Assembly (NCBI GenBank): GCA_900314885.1
Contig: OMWY01000001.1
Coordinates: 62,001 to 126,000, forward strand
DNA from: an uncultured Eubacteriales bacterium
GTDB taxonomy: Bacteria; Bacillota; Clostridia; Lachnospirales; Lachnospiraceae
Direction: 5' to 3'
DNA length: 64,000 bases
Position numbers and translations under genes: made by a program
Notes under the pieces: generated by a model
What the model saw: the letters and a program-made list of their open reading frames with translations, nothing else
Database searches by the model: none
What the model was told of the DNA's origin: nothing
Part shown: piece after piece, positions 53,266-62,600 of the stretch
Position numbering within the stretch: the stretch's first letter is position 1
Layout of the letters: each line of letters opens with the position of its first letter

Positions 53266-54264
53266 TTATAGTTGCCTCCTTATATCTCTTCCTATGAGTG
53301 AAATGGCCTCGTAGCTTCCCATAATCCTTGAGAGAATCCTCTCCCCGTAGGTATCTCTGATCTGTTTGAGGTTCAGGTTGCTGCTTATAATAGTGGACTT
53401 CTTCTGCGTGATGCGCTCATTCATATAGGTGAAGAGCCTCGACGCAGTAAATGAGTTAGTGAGCTCAGTCCCCAGGTCATCAAGCACCAGGAGGTCGCAG
53501 TCAAGGAAGAAGTCAGACAAGGTGCTGTCGACTTCGTCGCTGTCCTTCTTCTTAAAGGCGTATTTCTCAAGGGTGTCGAAGAAGTTAAATGCCGTAACGA
53601 AGGCGACCGAATAGCCATTATTAATTAACGCGTTCGCTATACATCCGGCTAAAAATGTCTTCCCGGTTCCTGTGCTTCCGTGAATAAAGAAGCTGCGGCC
53701 ATCCTTATCCGTCTCAAAGCCTGCTACGAAGTCCTTAGCCTTGAGAAGGCCGTCGCGAGCCAGATCTCTTGGAATCTTCTCCGTCCCAAACTCATTAAGG
53801 ACGGGTGTATCAGCGTAGAAATCAAGTCTGAAGCGGTCAAATGTCGCGTCTTCGGGCATAGCCTTAACCCGCTTGTCGTTCATCAGGAGCTTAGCCGATA
53901 TCTGCTTCATGCAGACGCATTTTTTTCCGTCGACGTAGCCTGTGTCGTCGCAATAAGGACAGGTGTGAACAGGCGAAAGGTAGTTCTCCGGGTAGCCATT
54001 TGCCTTAAGGAGTGAGATTTTCTTCGCGGAGAGGAGGTTTATCTTTTTCTCAAGGTCAGCTTCCTCCCGCTTCGCTTCTTCATCCTTCATGAGGATTATT
54101 TTCTTAGCGGTCTTAACTGAGAGGGATGATATTTCATGATCAACCTCATCGAATTCCGGGATTTTCGCGGAAATTTCCGCCCGTCTCCGTGCATTTTCGC
54201 GCCTGTTCGCGCTTCGTCTGTCATCGAGAACCCGCATCACTGCGTTATAAAATGAATTATCCAT
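53266..54264 (-). CDS. DnaC/DnaI-like helicase loader ATPase
   Basis: A 332-residue AAA+ protein. An N-terminal region with a charged coiled coil and a Cys4 zinc site (CPYCDDTGYVDGKKCVC, about residues 105-122) is followed by the ATPase: Walker A GSTGTGKT, Walker B LLVLDDLGTE and sensor SSNLNLKQI. It should load the replicative helicase DnaB/DnaC. It overlaps the DnaD-like gene by 8 bp, a conserved primosomal pair. A GC-rich hairpin with a T run overlaps its stop (about 53248-53266) and may terminate the operon. Confidence 0.92.
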   Translation of the reverse strand: MDNSFYNAVMRVLDDRRSANRRENARRRAEISAKIPEFDEVDHEISSLSVKTAKKIILMKDEEAKREEADLEKKINLLSAKKISLLKANGYPENYLSPVHTCPYCDDTGYVDGKKCVCMKQISAKLLMNDKRVKAMPEDATFDRFRLDFYADTPVLNEFGTEKIPRDLARDGLLKAKDFVAGFETDKDGRSFFIHGSTGTGKTFLAGCIANALINNGYSVAFVTAFNFFDTLEKYAFKKKDSDEVDSTLSDFFLDCDLLVLDDLGTELTNSFTASRLFTYMNERITQKKSTIISSNLNLKQIRDTYGERILSRIMGSYEAISLIGRDIRRQL

Positions 54265-55294
54265 TATTCTTGTTTAACAATTTCTCTTCGATATCCTCGA
54301 AGTCGCTGTCAGTATAGTTTCTCTGGTCGTATGAATTTACGAACCTGTTATTCCCCGGCCTTGCGGAAGCTGTCTTAAAGGCGCCTACCGATGCCGCGTG
54401 AAGCTTATCCTCCGCCTTCACCCCGTCAAGGGTATTTATTTTCTTAGAGGCCCATGAGGAAATGATTCCGTCGGCGTACTTGAAGTCCGGCCTGTGGGAG
54501 TTGATAATTGTCCTGTTGCAGGCCTCCTTTATAACCTCGTCAGACATATGGAAAATGTTGGACCATTTGTCTATATATTCCCGCTCGATTTCGGCAGGAA
54601 GCCTGTTCTCACCGAAGGCCTTCATCACGAGCTTGTAGGTCTTGTTGTATTTGACGCTCGCCGTCCTTGCATCCTCTATAGTCTTTACGCCCTCGTCAAC
54701 CCAGTTCGAAGCGACCTTCTCTATGTAGGAAGGCTCCCTGTGGCCGCCGTTTGTGCAGTACTCGTAGAGGTAAATGATGAGCTCCGCTGAAAATTCTCTC
54801 TTCTCGTAGAGGTTGTTGATAAGCGTGATATCGCGGGCGTTTAAGAGACGGCCGAGATATTTCTCAACTATATGATATGTGGAGTTAAGCGCGGGTACGT
54901 TGTCAGTATTTAGCGCCGCCATAACCTCAGGGCTCACCAGGGCTTCATCAGGCTTCATGGCGTATTGCGCGACCACGCTTCCGGTATTTTCCACAGCCGC
55001 GTCAGCGTTTATGAGTTCTAAATTCTCTATCTCACCGGCGGAGTTTCTGAAGAGCTTTATGAGGCCTGTCTTCTCCCAGTACTCAAGGGCCTTTCCGAGA
55101 GCCTTCTCGCTGGTTCCGAGGAAGTCGCTGGCTCCGTTCATTGAAAATGTGCCGTTTCCGCCCGATACGTAGAGGAGGTATAAATAAACCTTTACGTAAT
55201 CCCCGTTCGCGTCAGTCATGAAGTGGCCTATGAACGAGTTCGAGACCATGGTTACGCCTGTGTCTTTGATGCCTGATATGTGAATTTCTGTCAT
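54257..55294 (-). CDS. DnaD domain replication protein
   Basis: A 345-residue protein with an N-terminal winged-helix region (about residues 10-110: FLGTSEKALGKALEYWEKTGLI) and one or two DnaD/DnaB-like helical repeats (about 130-290), including the YxxxIxxxW-like DGIISSWASKKI motif. Such proteins help DnaA open DNA and recruit the helicase loader encoded next. An extended -10 TATACT on the minus strand (55341-55336, with an upstream TG) may be the promoter. A dense set of DnaA boxes lies 97-265 bp upstream, suggesting DnaA control. Confidence 0.9.
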   Translation of the reverse strand: MTEIHISGIKDTGVTMVSNSFIGHFMTDANGDYVKVYLYLLYVSGGNGTFSMNGASDFLGTSEKALGKALEYWEKTGLIKLFRNSAGEIENLELINADAAVENTGSVVAQYAMKPDEALVSPEVMAALNTDNVPALNSTYHIVEKYLGRLLNARDITLINNLYEKREFSAELIIYLYEYCTNGGHREPSYIEKVASNWVDEGVKTIEDARTASVKYNKTYKLVMKAFGENRLPAEIEREYIDKWSNIFHMSDEVIKEACNRTIINSHRPDFKYADGIISSWASKKINTLDGVKAEDKLHAASVGAFKTASARPGNNRFVNSYDQRNYTDSDFEDIEEKLLNKNNG

Positions 55295-55390
55295 TTCCCT
55301 GTATGTCCTTTACTTTGATTTTTCTCAACGGTCAAAGTATAACACAACTTTTTTGAAAATGGAATAGCCCCCTCCTTTGAGGGGCCGGGC

Positions 55391-55559
55391 GGTGGACAAA
55401 GTGGATAATGTGAATAATCCCTGCCTTCTCTCTCGGAGGTTCTCATATTACTGATTCTACAAAAATAGTTGAAATGTGGATAAAATTGTGGATAAATATA
55501 TGAAAATCCACGAACCTGTCAGCCAAAAATGTTGATAAGTTCGTGGATAAAGTGGATAA
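55391..55559. promoter_or_regulatory. Cluster of DnaA boxes
   Basis: On the plus strand the motif TGTGGATAA (reverse complement of TTATCCACA) occurs exactly at 55475-55483 and 55487-55495. TGTGAATAA at 55409-55417 also fits TTATNCACA. One-mismatch forms are at 55400-55408, 55530-55538, 55542-55550 and 55551-55559, and a two-mismatch form at 55391-55399. All point the same way, several in 9-bp tandem. It lies between murC and the dnaD-like gene. Confidence 0.75.
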
Positions 55560-55560
55560 C

Positions 55561-56946
55561 TTATGATTTTACGAGGTCATCGCCGACTTCTACTATGTTT
55601 CCCGCACCCATGGTTATCAACAAATCTCCCTCATGGACGGTGTGCATAAGAAAATTTTTAATTTTTTCAAAATCTCCCAGATAATATGCCTTTTCAGCCC
55701 CCTTAGCGTTGATTCCGTCGGCAATATCCTTAGAGCTTATGTCGCCCGGGTCCTTCTCGCGGGCCGCGTAAATGTCGGCAAGCGCTACTATATCAGCAGT
55801 TCCAAGCACATCTATGAAGTCATTGAGGAAGAACTTAGTCCTCGAGTAGAGATGTGGCTGGAAAGCTACGATAAGGCGGTCGTGAGGCATTTGCCTGCAT
55901 GCGGTAAGGGTAGCCCTTATCTCGCTAGGATGGTGGGCGTAGTCGTCATAGACCTTCGCCCCGTTAAAGGTTCCCTTATATTCCATACGCCTCTCGGCGC
56001 CCTTGTACTTACTGAGGGCGGCAGCGCATACTGAAGCGGAAATGCCATGCTCCATAGCGACTGCGATTGCGGCGAGGGAGTCTGAGATATTGTGTTCGCC
56101 CGGAACGGAGAGCGCAATATGCGCAATATTTTTACCGTGGGCAATCAGGTCGTAGTGGCCGAAGCCATTCTCATCATATGAAATGTTCGCAGGCCTGTAA
56201 TCCGCGCTGTCACTTAAGCCGTAGGTCACTACCTTAGCCTTGCTTCCGCTTGTAAGCGAAGCTATGTCGGCGATGGCGTCATTTATGACAAGCAGTCCAT
56301 TTTCAGGGAGAAGCCCTATGAACCTCTTAAAGGAAGCGCACTCGTGGGCGAGGTCGCCGAAGTAGTCGAGGTGCTCAGGCTCGATGTTTGTTATGATTTC
56401 GCTTGTCGGGAAGAAATGTAAAAAGCTGTCAGTGTACTCACAGGCCTCGGCTACGAAGTTTTCTGACTTGCCGGAGCGCATATTTCCATGGATGTTGTCA
56501 AGGATTCCGCCTACAAAAATGGTAGGGTCGCCCTTGTCCTCGAGGTATATATAGGAGACCATGGAGGTAGTGGTTGTCTTACCGTGAGTTCCCGCTACCG
56601 CGATCGCGTTCTTATAGTGCTTCATGATGAAGCCAAGCATGACGGCCCTCTGGTACATGGTGATTCCGGCTGCCTTGGCCGCCGCGAACTCAGGGTTGTC
56701 AGGGTGGATGGCTGAGGTGTAGACTACAATGTCTATGCCGGGAACTATGTTTGAAGCCTTCTGAGGGTAGTCGATATGGACTCCCATGCTCTCAAGCTCC
56801 TCGGTTAAGGCGCTCTTCTTCATATCGGAGCCGCTTACCGTGAAGCCGCGCTCGACAAGGAGCTTAGCTATGGCGCTCATGCTGATTCCGCCGATGCCTA
56901 TGAAGTGTATATGCCTGCTCGTGTCATTTAAATCAAAGTCTGCCAT
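55561..56946 (-). CDS. murC: UDP-N-acetylmuramate--L-alanine ligase
   Basis: A 461-residue Mur ligase adding the first amino acid to UDP-MurNAc in peptidoglycan synthesis. N-terminal Rossmann motif FIGIGGISMSAIA, ATP loop AGTHGKTTT, the central EACEYTDSFLHF and EPEHLDYFG, and the C-terminal DDYAHHPSEI and AFQPHLYSRT motifs of MurC. The ATG at 56946 is preferred to an in-frame TTG at 56976; it has only a weak GGG site upstream. Minus-strand, upstream of the DnaD/DnaC pair but separated by the DnaA-box region. Confidence 0.96.
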   Translation of the reverse strand: MADFDLNDTSRHIHFIGIGGISMSAIAKLLVERGFTVSGSDMKKSALTEELESMGVHIDYPQKASNIVPGIDIVVYTSAIHPDNPEFAAAKAAGITMYQRAVMLGFIMKHYKNAIAVAGTHGKTTTTSMVSYIYLEDKGDPTIFVGGILDNIHGNMRSGKSENFVAEACEYTDSFLHFFPTSEIITNIEPEHLDYFGDLAHECASFKRFIGLLPENGLLVINDAIADIASLTSGSKAKVVTYGLSDSADYRPANISYDENGFGHYDLIAHGKNIAHIALSVPGEHNISDSLAAIAVAMEHGISASVCAAALSKYKGAERRMEYKGTFNGAKVYDDYAHHPSEIRATLTACRQMPHDRLIVAFQPHLYSRTKFFLNDFIDVLGTADIVALADIYAAREKDPGDISSKDIADGINAKGAEKAYYLGDFEKIKNFLMHTVHEGDLLITMGAGNIVEVGDDLVKS

Positions 56947-57029
56947 AATAGTATAATGCCCTTTCGTCTTCAACAAGATTATAAATTATAAGTTCGTTGT
57001 ACATACATAGCCATTTGTAATTCCTTCTT

Positions 57030-57058
57030 ATCATACCCCGATGTTAAAAAAATAGCAA
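57030..57058 (-). promoter_or_regulatory. Promoter of murC
   Basis: Minus strand: TTGCTA (57058-57053), 17 bp, TATGAT (57035-57030). Confidence 0.65.
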
Positions 57059-57098
57059 GTATCTGTTGAATTTTTCACTTTTTTTATCCCGCGCAAAG

Positions 57099-57107
57099 TG
57101 GTATTAT
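57099..57107 (+). promoter_or_regulatory. Extended -10 promoter of the serine hydrolase gene
   Basis: TGGTATTAT, an extended -10, 33 bp upstream of the ATG; the -35 region is only a T run. Confidence 0.5.
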
Positions 57108-57139
57108 CAGTTAATAATTAACTAATTAAGGAGACTACT

Positions 57140-58372
57140 ATGGAACTTATCGACAGGGTGCAGGAAATAATGAAGAGGGCGGTCGACACTAAGAGTGTCG
57201 CGGGCGTGAACCTTCTCGTGCGTGTAAATGATGAGGAAATTCTTTACGCGGAAGAGGGCTTTGCTGACATAGAGAAGAAGAAGCCTATGAGGCGCGATAC
57301 CATTTTCAGGATGTTCTCTATGAGTAAGCCTGTTACAAGCGCCGCAACCATGATTCTCTTTGAGCGGGGCTTAATAGACCTGCTTGAGCCGGTGGGAGAT
57401 TATCTGCCCTCCTTTAAGCATATGAGGGTTTTTGATGGAAACACGGTAAAGCCTTGCGAGCGGCCCATTTTCATAAGAGACCTTCTTGACATGACGGCGG
57501 GTCTCTCTTATCCTGACGGCTCAACGCCTACGGGGATAATGGTGGATGAGGTCTTTAAGGAGCTTGACGGCCGCCTTAGGACAGATCACGAGATGACTAC
57601 GAGGGAGCTTGCCGACAGACTTGCCGCTATTCCCCTTGATTTTGAGCCTGAGAGTAATTTTAAGTACTCTACCTGCGCCGATATTTTGGGAGCCCTCATA
57701 GAGGAAGTTTCCGGTATGAAATATTCGGAATTCCTTAAGAAGGAAATATTTGACCCTCTCGGAATGGAGGATACAGGCTTTTTCGTCCCGGCTGAGAAGC
57801 TTGACAGGCTCGCAAGCGGCTATCAGACCCTAGAAGCGGAGGACGGGACGAGGAGCCTTCGCAAATATGACTGGAATAATCTGGGAATTAACAATATCCC
57901 CGACCATGCGCCGGGCTTTGAGTCGGGCGGAGCAGGGCTCGTATCAACGCTTGACGACTACGCGAGATTTACCCAGATGCTCCTTAATGAGGGCGAGCTT
58001 GATGGGGCGAGGATTCTTAGCCCTTCGACGGTAAGGTTCATGACGGGGCGGAGGCTTGAAGAACATGAGCAGAAAATGTTCCTTAAGAGAATGATGTGCT
58101 ACCAGGGCTTCACCTACAGCAACCTCCTTAGAATCTGCATAGATGAGGATAAGGCAGGCTATATCTGCTCTGACGGCGAGTATGGCTGGGACGGATGGCT
58201 TGGTACCTACATGGCGAATTTGCCTTATGAGGGAGTTTCCATCCTTATGGGCACCCAGAAGGTAGACTCAGGAACCTTTGACCTCACGCGGAAGCTTAGA
58301 AATGTAATCCTCACGGAAATTCTCGCTGATGAGGATGCGGAATTTTACCTTGATGAGGAGGAAGAAGACTGA
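57140..58372 (+). CDS. Beta-lactamase-fold serine hydrolase
   Basis: A 410-residue protein of the serine beta-lactamase/PBP4*-esterase (class C fold) family. Catalytic SxxK is Ser60-Met-Ser-Lys63 (MFSMSKP); the Tyr motif is FKYSTC near residue 170; the third box is probably GWDGWLGT near residue 350. There is no signal peptide, so it acts in the cytoplasm, more likely as an esterase or peptidase than a drug-resistance enzyme. AAGGAG precedes the ATG. A small cgaa-loop hairpin (58396-58413) follows without a T run. Confidence 0.88.
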   Translation: MELIDRVQEIMKRAVDTKSVAGVNLLVRVNDEEILYAEEGFADIEKKKPMRRDTIFRMFSMSKPVTSAATMILFERGLIDLLEPVGDYLPSFKHMRVFDGNTVKPCERPIFIRDLLDMTAGLSYPDGSTPTGIMVDEVFKELDGRLRTDHEMTTRELADRLAAIPLDFEPESNFKYSTCADILGALIEEVSGMKYSEFLKKEIFDPLGMEDTGFFVPAEKLDRLASGYQTLEAEDGTRSLRKYDWNNLGINNIPDHAPGFESGGAGLVSTLDDYARFTQMLLNEGELDGARILSPSTVRFMTGRRLEEHEQKMFLKRMMCYQGFTYSNLLRICIDEDKAGYICSDGEYGWDGWLGTYMANLPYEGVSILMGTQKVDSGTFDLTRKLRNVILTEILADEDAEFYLDEEEED

Positions 58373-58478
58373 TTTAACATATTTTAACATGTGTTTAGTG
58401 TTCGAAAACACTAGAAAGATTCACAATTAAACCGCGAAAAATTTTGCATTATTTAGTACAGATTTTTTTACAAAACAC

Positions 58479-58507
58479 TTTAAATTTCTTGGAATTTGTG
58501 GTAGAAT
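58479..58507 (+). promoter_or_regulatory. Promoter of spoVG
   Basis: TTTAAA (58479-58484), 17 bp, TAGAAT (58502-58507), with extended -10 TG at 58499-58500. It leaves a leader of about 135 bases that starts with a hairpin cagtac/gtactg. Confidence 0.6.
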
Positions 58508-58601
58508 ACTTAAGTTAAGTCAGTACAGGGGTACTGTAACACTAAATAGACGGACCTTTCAAGGAGTCTTATACGGGTGGAGACTAAATAATTGCGACCA
58601 G

Positions 58602-58645
58602 AGCTGATCCTGTTTTGATACACCGTCAGGCCCGGAAGGGGAAGA
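58602..58645 (+). other. SRP-RNA-like segment in the spoVG leader
   Basis: The stretch ending GTCAGGCCCGGAAGGGG (58625-58641) closely resembles the apical loop of bacterial signal recognition particle RNA, and CTGTTTTG just before it fits the 5' strand. The 3' strand (AGCAG and onward) is missing; spoVG begins instead. It could be a remnant, a regulatory mimic, or chance around the Shine-Dalgarno. Confidence 0.3.
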
Positions 58646-58647
58646 AA

Positions 58648-58932
58648 ATGGAAATCACTGATATCAGAATCAGGAAGGTCGCAAAGGAAGGAAAAATGAA
58701 GGCGGTCGTATCGGTTACATTTGACAGCGAGTTCGCGGTACACGACATCAAGGTAATCGAGGGTGATAAGGGTTTATTCATAGCTATGCCGAGCCGCAAG
58801 GCAGGGGATGGCGAGTTCAGAGATATAGCTCACCCTATCAACCAGGAAGCCAGAGAGAGGCTTCAGAAAGCTATCCTTGATAAGTATAATAGCGGAGACT
58901 GGCTGACGGAAGCCGAGACGAAGCTGGCTTAG
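58648..58932 (+). CDS. spoVG: SpoVG family regulator
   Basis: A 94-residue SpoVG protein, a small nucleic-acid-binding regulator of sporulation, division and envelope genes. The N-terminus [20 protein letters not shown] and the central [10 protein letters not shown] with DIAHPIN are diagnostic. The ATG at 58648 is selected by the GGAAGGGG site and by length (the family is 85-100 residues); an upstream in-frame TTG is not needed. Its presence does not by itself prove sporulation. Confidence 0.95.
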   Translation: MEITDIRIRKVAKEGKMKAVVSVTFDSEFAVHDIKVIEGDKGLFIAMPSRKAGDGEFRDIAHPINQEARERLQKAILDKYNSGDWLTEAETKLA

Positions 58933-58958
58933 GTCTTATCACAATCTTTATGCGATCA

Positions 58959-58990
58959 AAAGGGACGCCGAATAAGCGCCCCTTACTTTT
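58959..58990 (+). terminator. Terminator after spoVG
   Basis: Imperfect stem agggacgc / gcgcccct with a 6-7-base loop, followed by TACTTTTAAT. Confidence 0.6.
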
Positions 58991-59022
58991 AATGTAAGAG
59001 AAGTAGAAAGGAATAATAATTT

Positions 59023-59604
59023 ATGTACATTATAGCAGGACTGGGTAATCCGGAGGCGAGATTCGCGGGAACCCGCCACAACGCGGGATTCGATGCCATT
59101 ACGGCGCTAAGCGATAAGTACAATATACCGTTTGACCGCGACGAATTTAACGCTAAGACCGGGCGAGGCTATATAGAGGGGGAGAAGGTCCTGCTCATGA
59201 AGCCTATGACCTATATGAACAATTCCGGCGAGGCTATAGGGCCAGCCGCCTCATTTTATAAGCTTGATATTGAAAATGAGCTGATAGTGATTCATGATGA
59301 TATAGACCTCGAGCCCGGCTTTATCAGAATCCGCGCCAAGGGAAGCGCCGGCGGCCACAATGGCATGAAGAGCATCATTTCACACGTAGGAAGCGAGAGC
59401 TTCACGAGGATAAGGATAGGAGTCGGGAAGAAGCCCGAGGGCTGGGACCTCGCGGACCATGTGCTTGCCCGTTTCCCTAAGGATGTAGAGCCTGTCATGA
59501 GAAATGTCATGAAGACGGTTGCGGACGCTGTGACCGTTATAGTTACAAAAAATGTAAATGAAGCCATGAACAAGTTTAACGGAGTTGAGATAACAGGAGA
59601 CTGA
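59023..59604 (+). CDS. pth: Peptidyl-tRNA hydrolase
   Basis: A 193-residue Pth, which frees tRNA from peptidyl-tRNA dropped by ribosomes. GLGNPEARFAGTRHNAGF contains Asn and the catalytic His20; KPMTYMNNSGEA and the DDIDLEPG loop with the essential Asp follow; GSAGGHNGMKSI is also typical. mfd starts 1 bp after its stop, so the two are coupled, a common arrangement in Firmicutes. Confidence 0.97.
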   Translation: MYIIAGLGNPEARFAGTRHNAGFDAITALSDKYNIPFDRDEFNAKTGRGYIEGEKVLLMKPMTYMNNSGEAIGPAASFYKLDIENELIVIHDDIDLEPGFIRIRAKGSAGGHNGMKSIISHVGSESFTRIRIGVGKKPEGWDLADHVLARFPKDVEPVMRNVMKTVADAVTVIVTKNVNEAMNKFNGVEITGD

Positions 59605-59605
59605 T

Positions 59606-62600
59606 ATGAATTGCTTTACGAGTCCTGTCACAGCCCTCTCTGAGTACGGTTATGTCTGCGAGGCGGTAAAAAAGGGTAAGACGCCGGTCCTTGTAAGCGG
59701 CATGGCGGACGTGTTAAAATCAAACTTTGCTGAGGCTGTCGCAGAGGGCCTTGGCGCGAGGCAGAGGGTTATCGTAACCTACTCTGAGCAGAGAGCAAGA
59801 GAACTTCTTCTCGATATGAAGCTCTACGATAAGAACGCGATTATTTACCCGGCTAAAGATATCATGTTCTTCGCGGCCGATGTCCGTGGAAATGCCATAA
59901 CAGCCGAGCGAATCAAGGTACTGAAGAAAATCCTTGATAATGAAAGCTGTACCATCATATGCACTCTTGACGCGGCTATACTTAAGGTCCTTCCGATAAA
60001 TGACATACTTGACAATATTTTACTATTAAAGCAGGGTGACAGCCTCGATCTTAACAAGCTCAGGCTGGCGCTTACGGCTTTAGGCTACAGAAATACCGCT
60101 GAGGTCACAGACCCCGGCCAGTTTTCCGTGCGAGGCGGCATAATTGACATATTTTCCCTGACGGATGACGCGCCGGTGAGGATTGAGCTCTGGGGAGATG
60201 AGATAGACAATATCCGCTATTTTGACCCGGAGACCCAGAGGACGCTTGCTGAGGACGCCGACACGGATGAGGTCGAAATCCTTCCCGCCACCGAGATGAT
60301 CTTAGACGATGACCGCCTTAACCGTGGCCGGGAGCGGATAGAGAAGGAATGCGAGAAGCGCTACAAGGCCCTCCGTAAGGAAATGAAGACTGAGCAGGCG
60401 GCAAGGCTTATGGACAGCGTAAATGAGCTTAAGGAGAACCTTGACGTCTACGGCGGGGCGGCAAGTATAGACAGCTATATAAACTATTTTTACGATAAGA
60501 CAGAGAGCTTCTTTGACTATTTTGGAAAGAATACCCTCTTCTTCATAGATGAGCCTGAGAGGTTAGCCGAGTCGGGGGAGGCTGTAACCACTGAATTCAG
60601 AGAGAGCATGACCGCGAGACTTGAGGGAGGATATATCCTTTCGGGGCAGGCGGATGTAATCTACGATTATAAGCAGGTCTTAGCGGGGCTTGAGAAAAGG
60701 AAGACTGTCATGCTCTCCCTTATAGAGACGAAGACAGGCCCTATGGCAGCCCTTAAGCGGTTTGATGTCACGGGTAGAAATGTAAACTCCTACAATAATG
60801 ATTTCGACCTTCTCGTGAAGGACATGAAGGCCTATAAGAAGAGCAAGAGTAAGGTCGTTCTTGCCTGCGCGAATTCGCTTCGGGCGGGACGTATAGCGAA
60901 GGATCTTTCGGATAACGGAATAAATGCTGTGGCAGCCGAAAGCTTTGAGAGAATCCCTGCCGCAGGCGAGGTTGTCTGTGTGCCGGGAGCCCTGAGAAGG
61001 GGCTTTGAGTATCCGCTTATAGGCTTCGCGGTCATTTCCGAGAGCGATGTCTTCGGTGAGAAGCAGAAGAAAAAGAGGGCGAAGAAGGCGAGCACGGTCG
61101 ACGGAGCCAGCATTACGAGCTTCTCCGAGCTTCACCCGGGTGACTACGTAATCCATGAGAACCACGGGCTCGGCATTTACAAGGGAATAGAGAAAATAGA
61201 GAGCGGCGGCATCGCGCGTGACTATCTTAAGATAGAGTACGACGGCGGGACGGCGCTGTTTGTGCCGGTTTCAAGTCTTTCCCTCATTTCAAAGTATTCA
61301 GGCGGCGGCAGCGCCAAGCCTCATATAAATAAGCTTGGCGGCACCGAGTGGAAGAAGACAAAGACAAAGGTAAAGAACTCTGTAAATGAGGTCGCTAAGG
61401 ACCTGGTAGAGTTATACGCCAAGCGGCAGAACGAGCAGGGATACCGTTTCTCGGCCGATACCGAATGGCAGAGGGAGTTCGAGGAAACATTTCCATATGA
61501 AGAGACCGATGACCAGGTCCACGCGATAGAGGACGTGAAGCGCGACATGGAAAGCGCTAAAATCATGGACCGTCTCATCTGCGGTGACGTTGGCTTCGGT
61601 AAGACCGAGATAGCCATTCGGGCGGCCTTTAAGGCGGTCATGGACGGAAAGCAGGTCGCGATCCTGGTGCCGACCACAATCTTAGCACAGCAGCACTACA
61701 ACACCTTCGTACAGCGAATGCGGGATTTCCCTGTCAGTGTCGACATTCTCTCCCGATTCAGGACGGATAAGGAGACAAAGGGAGTCCTTGACAGGCTCTC
61801 GCACGGGATGCTTGATATCGTTATAGGCACCCATAAGCTACTGGGAAAATCTGTAAAATTCAAAAACCTGGGCCTCCTCATAGTGGACGAGGAACAGCGC
61901 TTCGGCGTCCGCCACAAGGAGAAGATTAAGCAGCTTCGTGAAAATGTGGATGTCCTGACCCTTTCGGCGACTCCGATTCCAAGAACCCTTCATATGAGTC
62001 TCTCGGGAATCCGCGATATGTCAGTGCTTGAGGAGGCTCCGGTTGACAGGCAGCCTATCCAGACCTATGTACTCGAGCATAACGACGAGATTATTAGGGA
62101 AGCGATTCTGCGTGAAATGGCCCGGGGCGGCCAGGTCTACTATGTGAGGAATCGCATAAACGGCCTCCCTGATCTCGCCGCAAAAATCCAGGCCATGGTA
62201 CCTGACGCCGAGGTCGCTTACGCTTACGGGCAGATGGATAAGAGAGAACTTGAGCGGATCATGTTCGACTTCATAAACGGTGATATAGATGTCCTTGTGT
62301 CGACAACAATCATTGAAACAGGCATAGATATTCCTAATGTCAACACGATGATAATAGATGATGCCGATAAAATGGGCCTCTCCCAGCTCTACCAGCTGAG
62401 GGGCCGTGTCGGCAGAAGCTCTAAGACCGCCTATGCCTTTATGATGTATAAGAGGGACAGGATGCTTCCCGAGGTCGCCGAGAAGCGGCTCGCGGCCATA
62501 CGAGAATTTACAGATCTTGGCAGCGGCTTCAAGATAGCCATGAGGGACCTTGAGATCCGCGGCGCCGGAAATATCTTAGGCGAAAGCCAGTCCGGCCATA

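Noticed and set aside
55391..55559. Calling the DnaA-box cluster the chromosomal origin outright
   Set aside because: No dnaA, dnaN or other origin-flanking gene is adjacent and no clear AT-rich 13-mer array was seen; titration or regulation is as likely.
57140..58372. Beta-lactam resistance for the beta-lactamase-fold protein
   Set aside because: No signal peptide and a divergent third motif; an esterase/peptidase role is more likely.
58479..58507. A sigma-H promoter for spoVG as in Bacillus
   Set aside because: GGAATT and GAAT are present but only about 7 bp apart, too close for sigma-H; a sigma-A extended -10 promoter fits better.
59292..61677. Minus-strand open frames across pth and mfd
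   Set aside because: Antisense to highly conserved genes; no promoter, ribosome site or recognisable domain.
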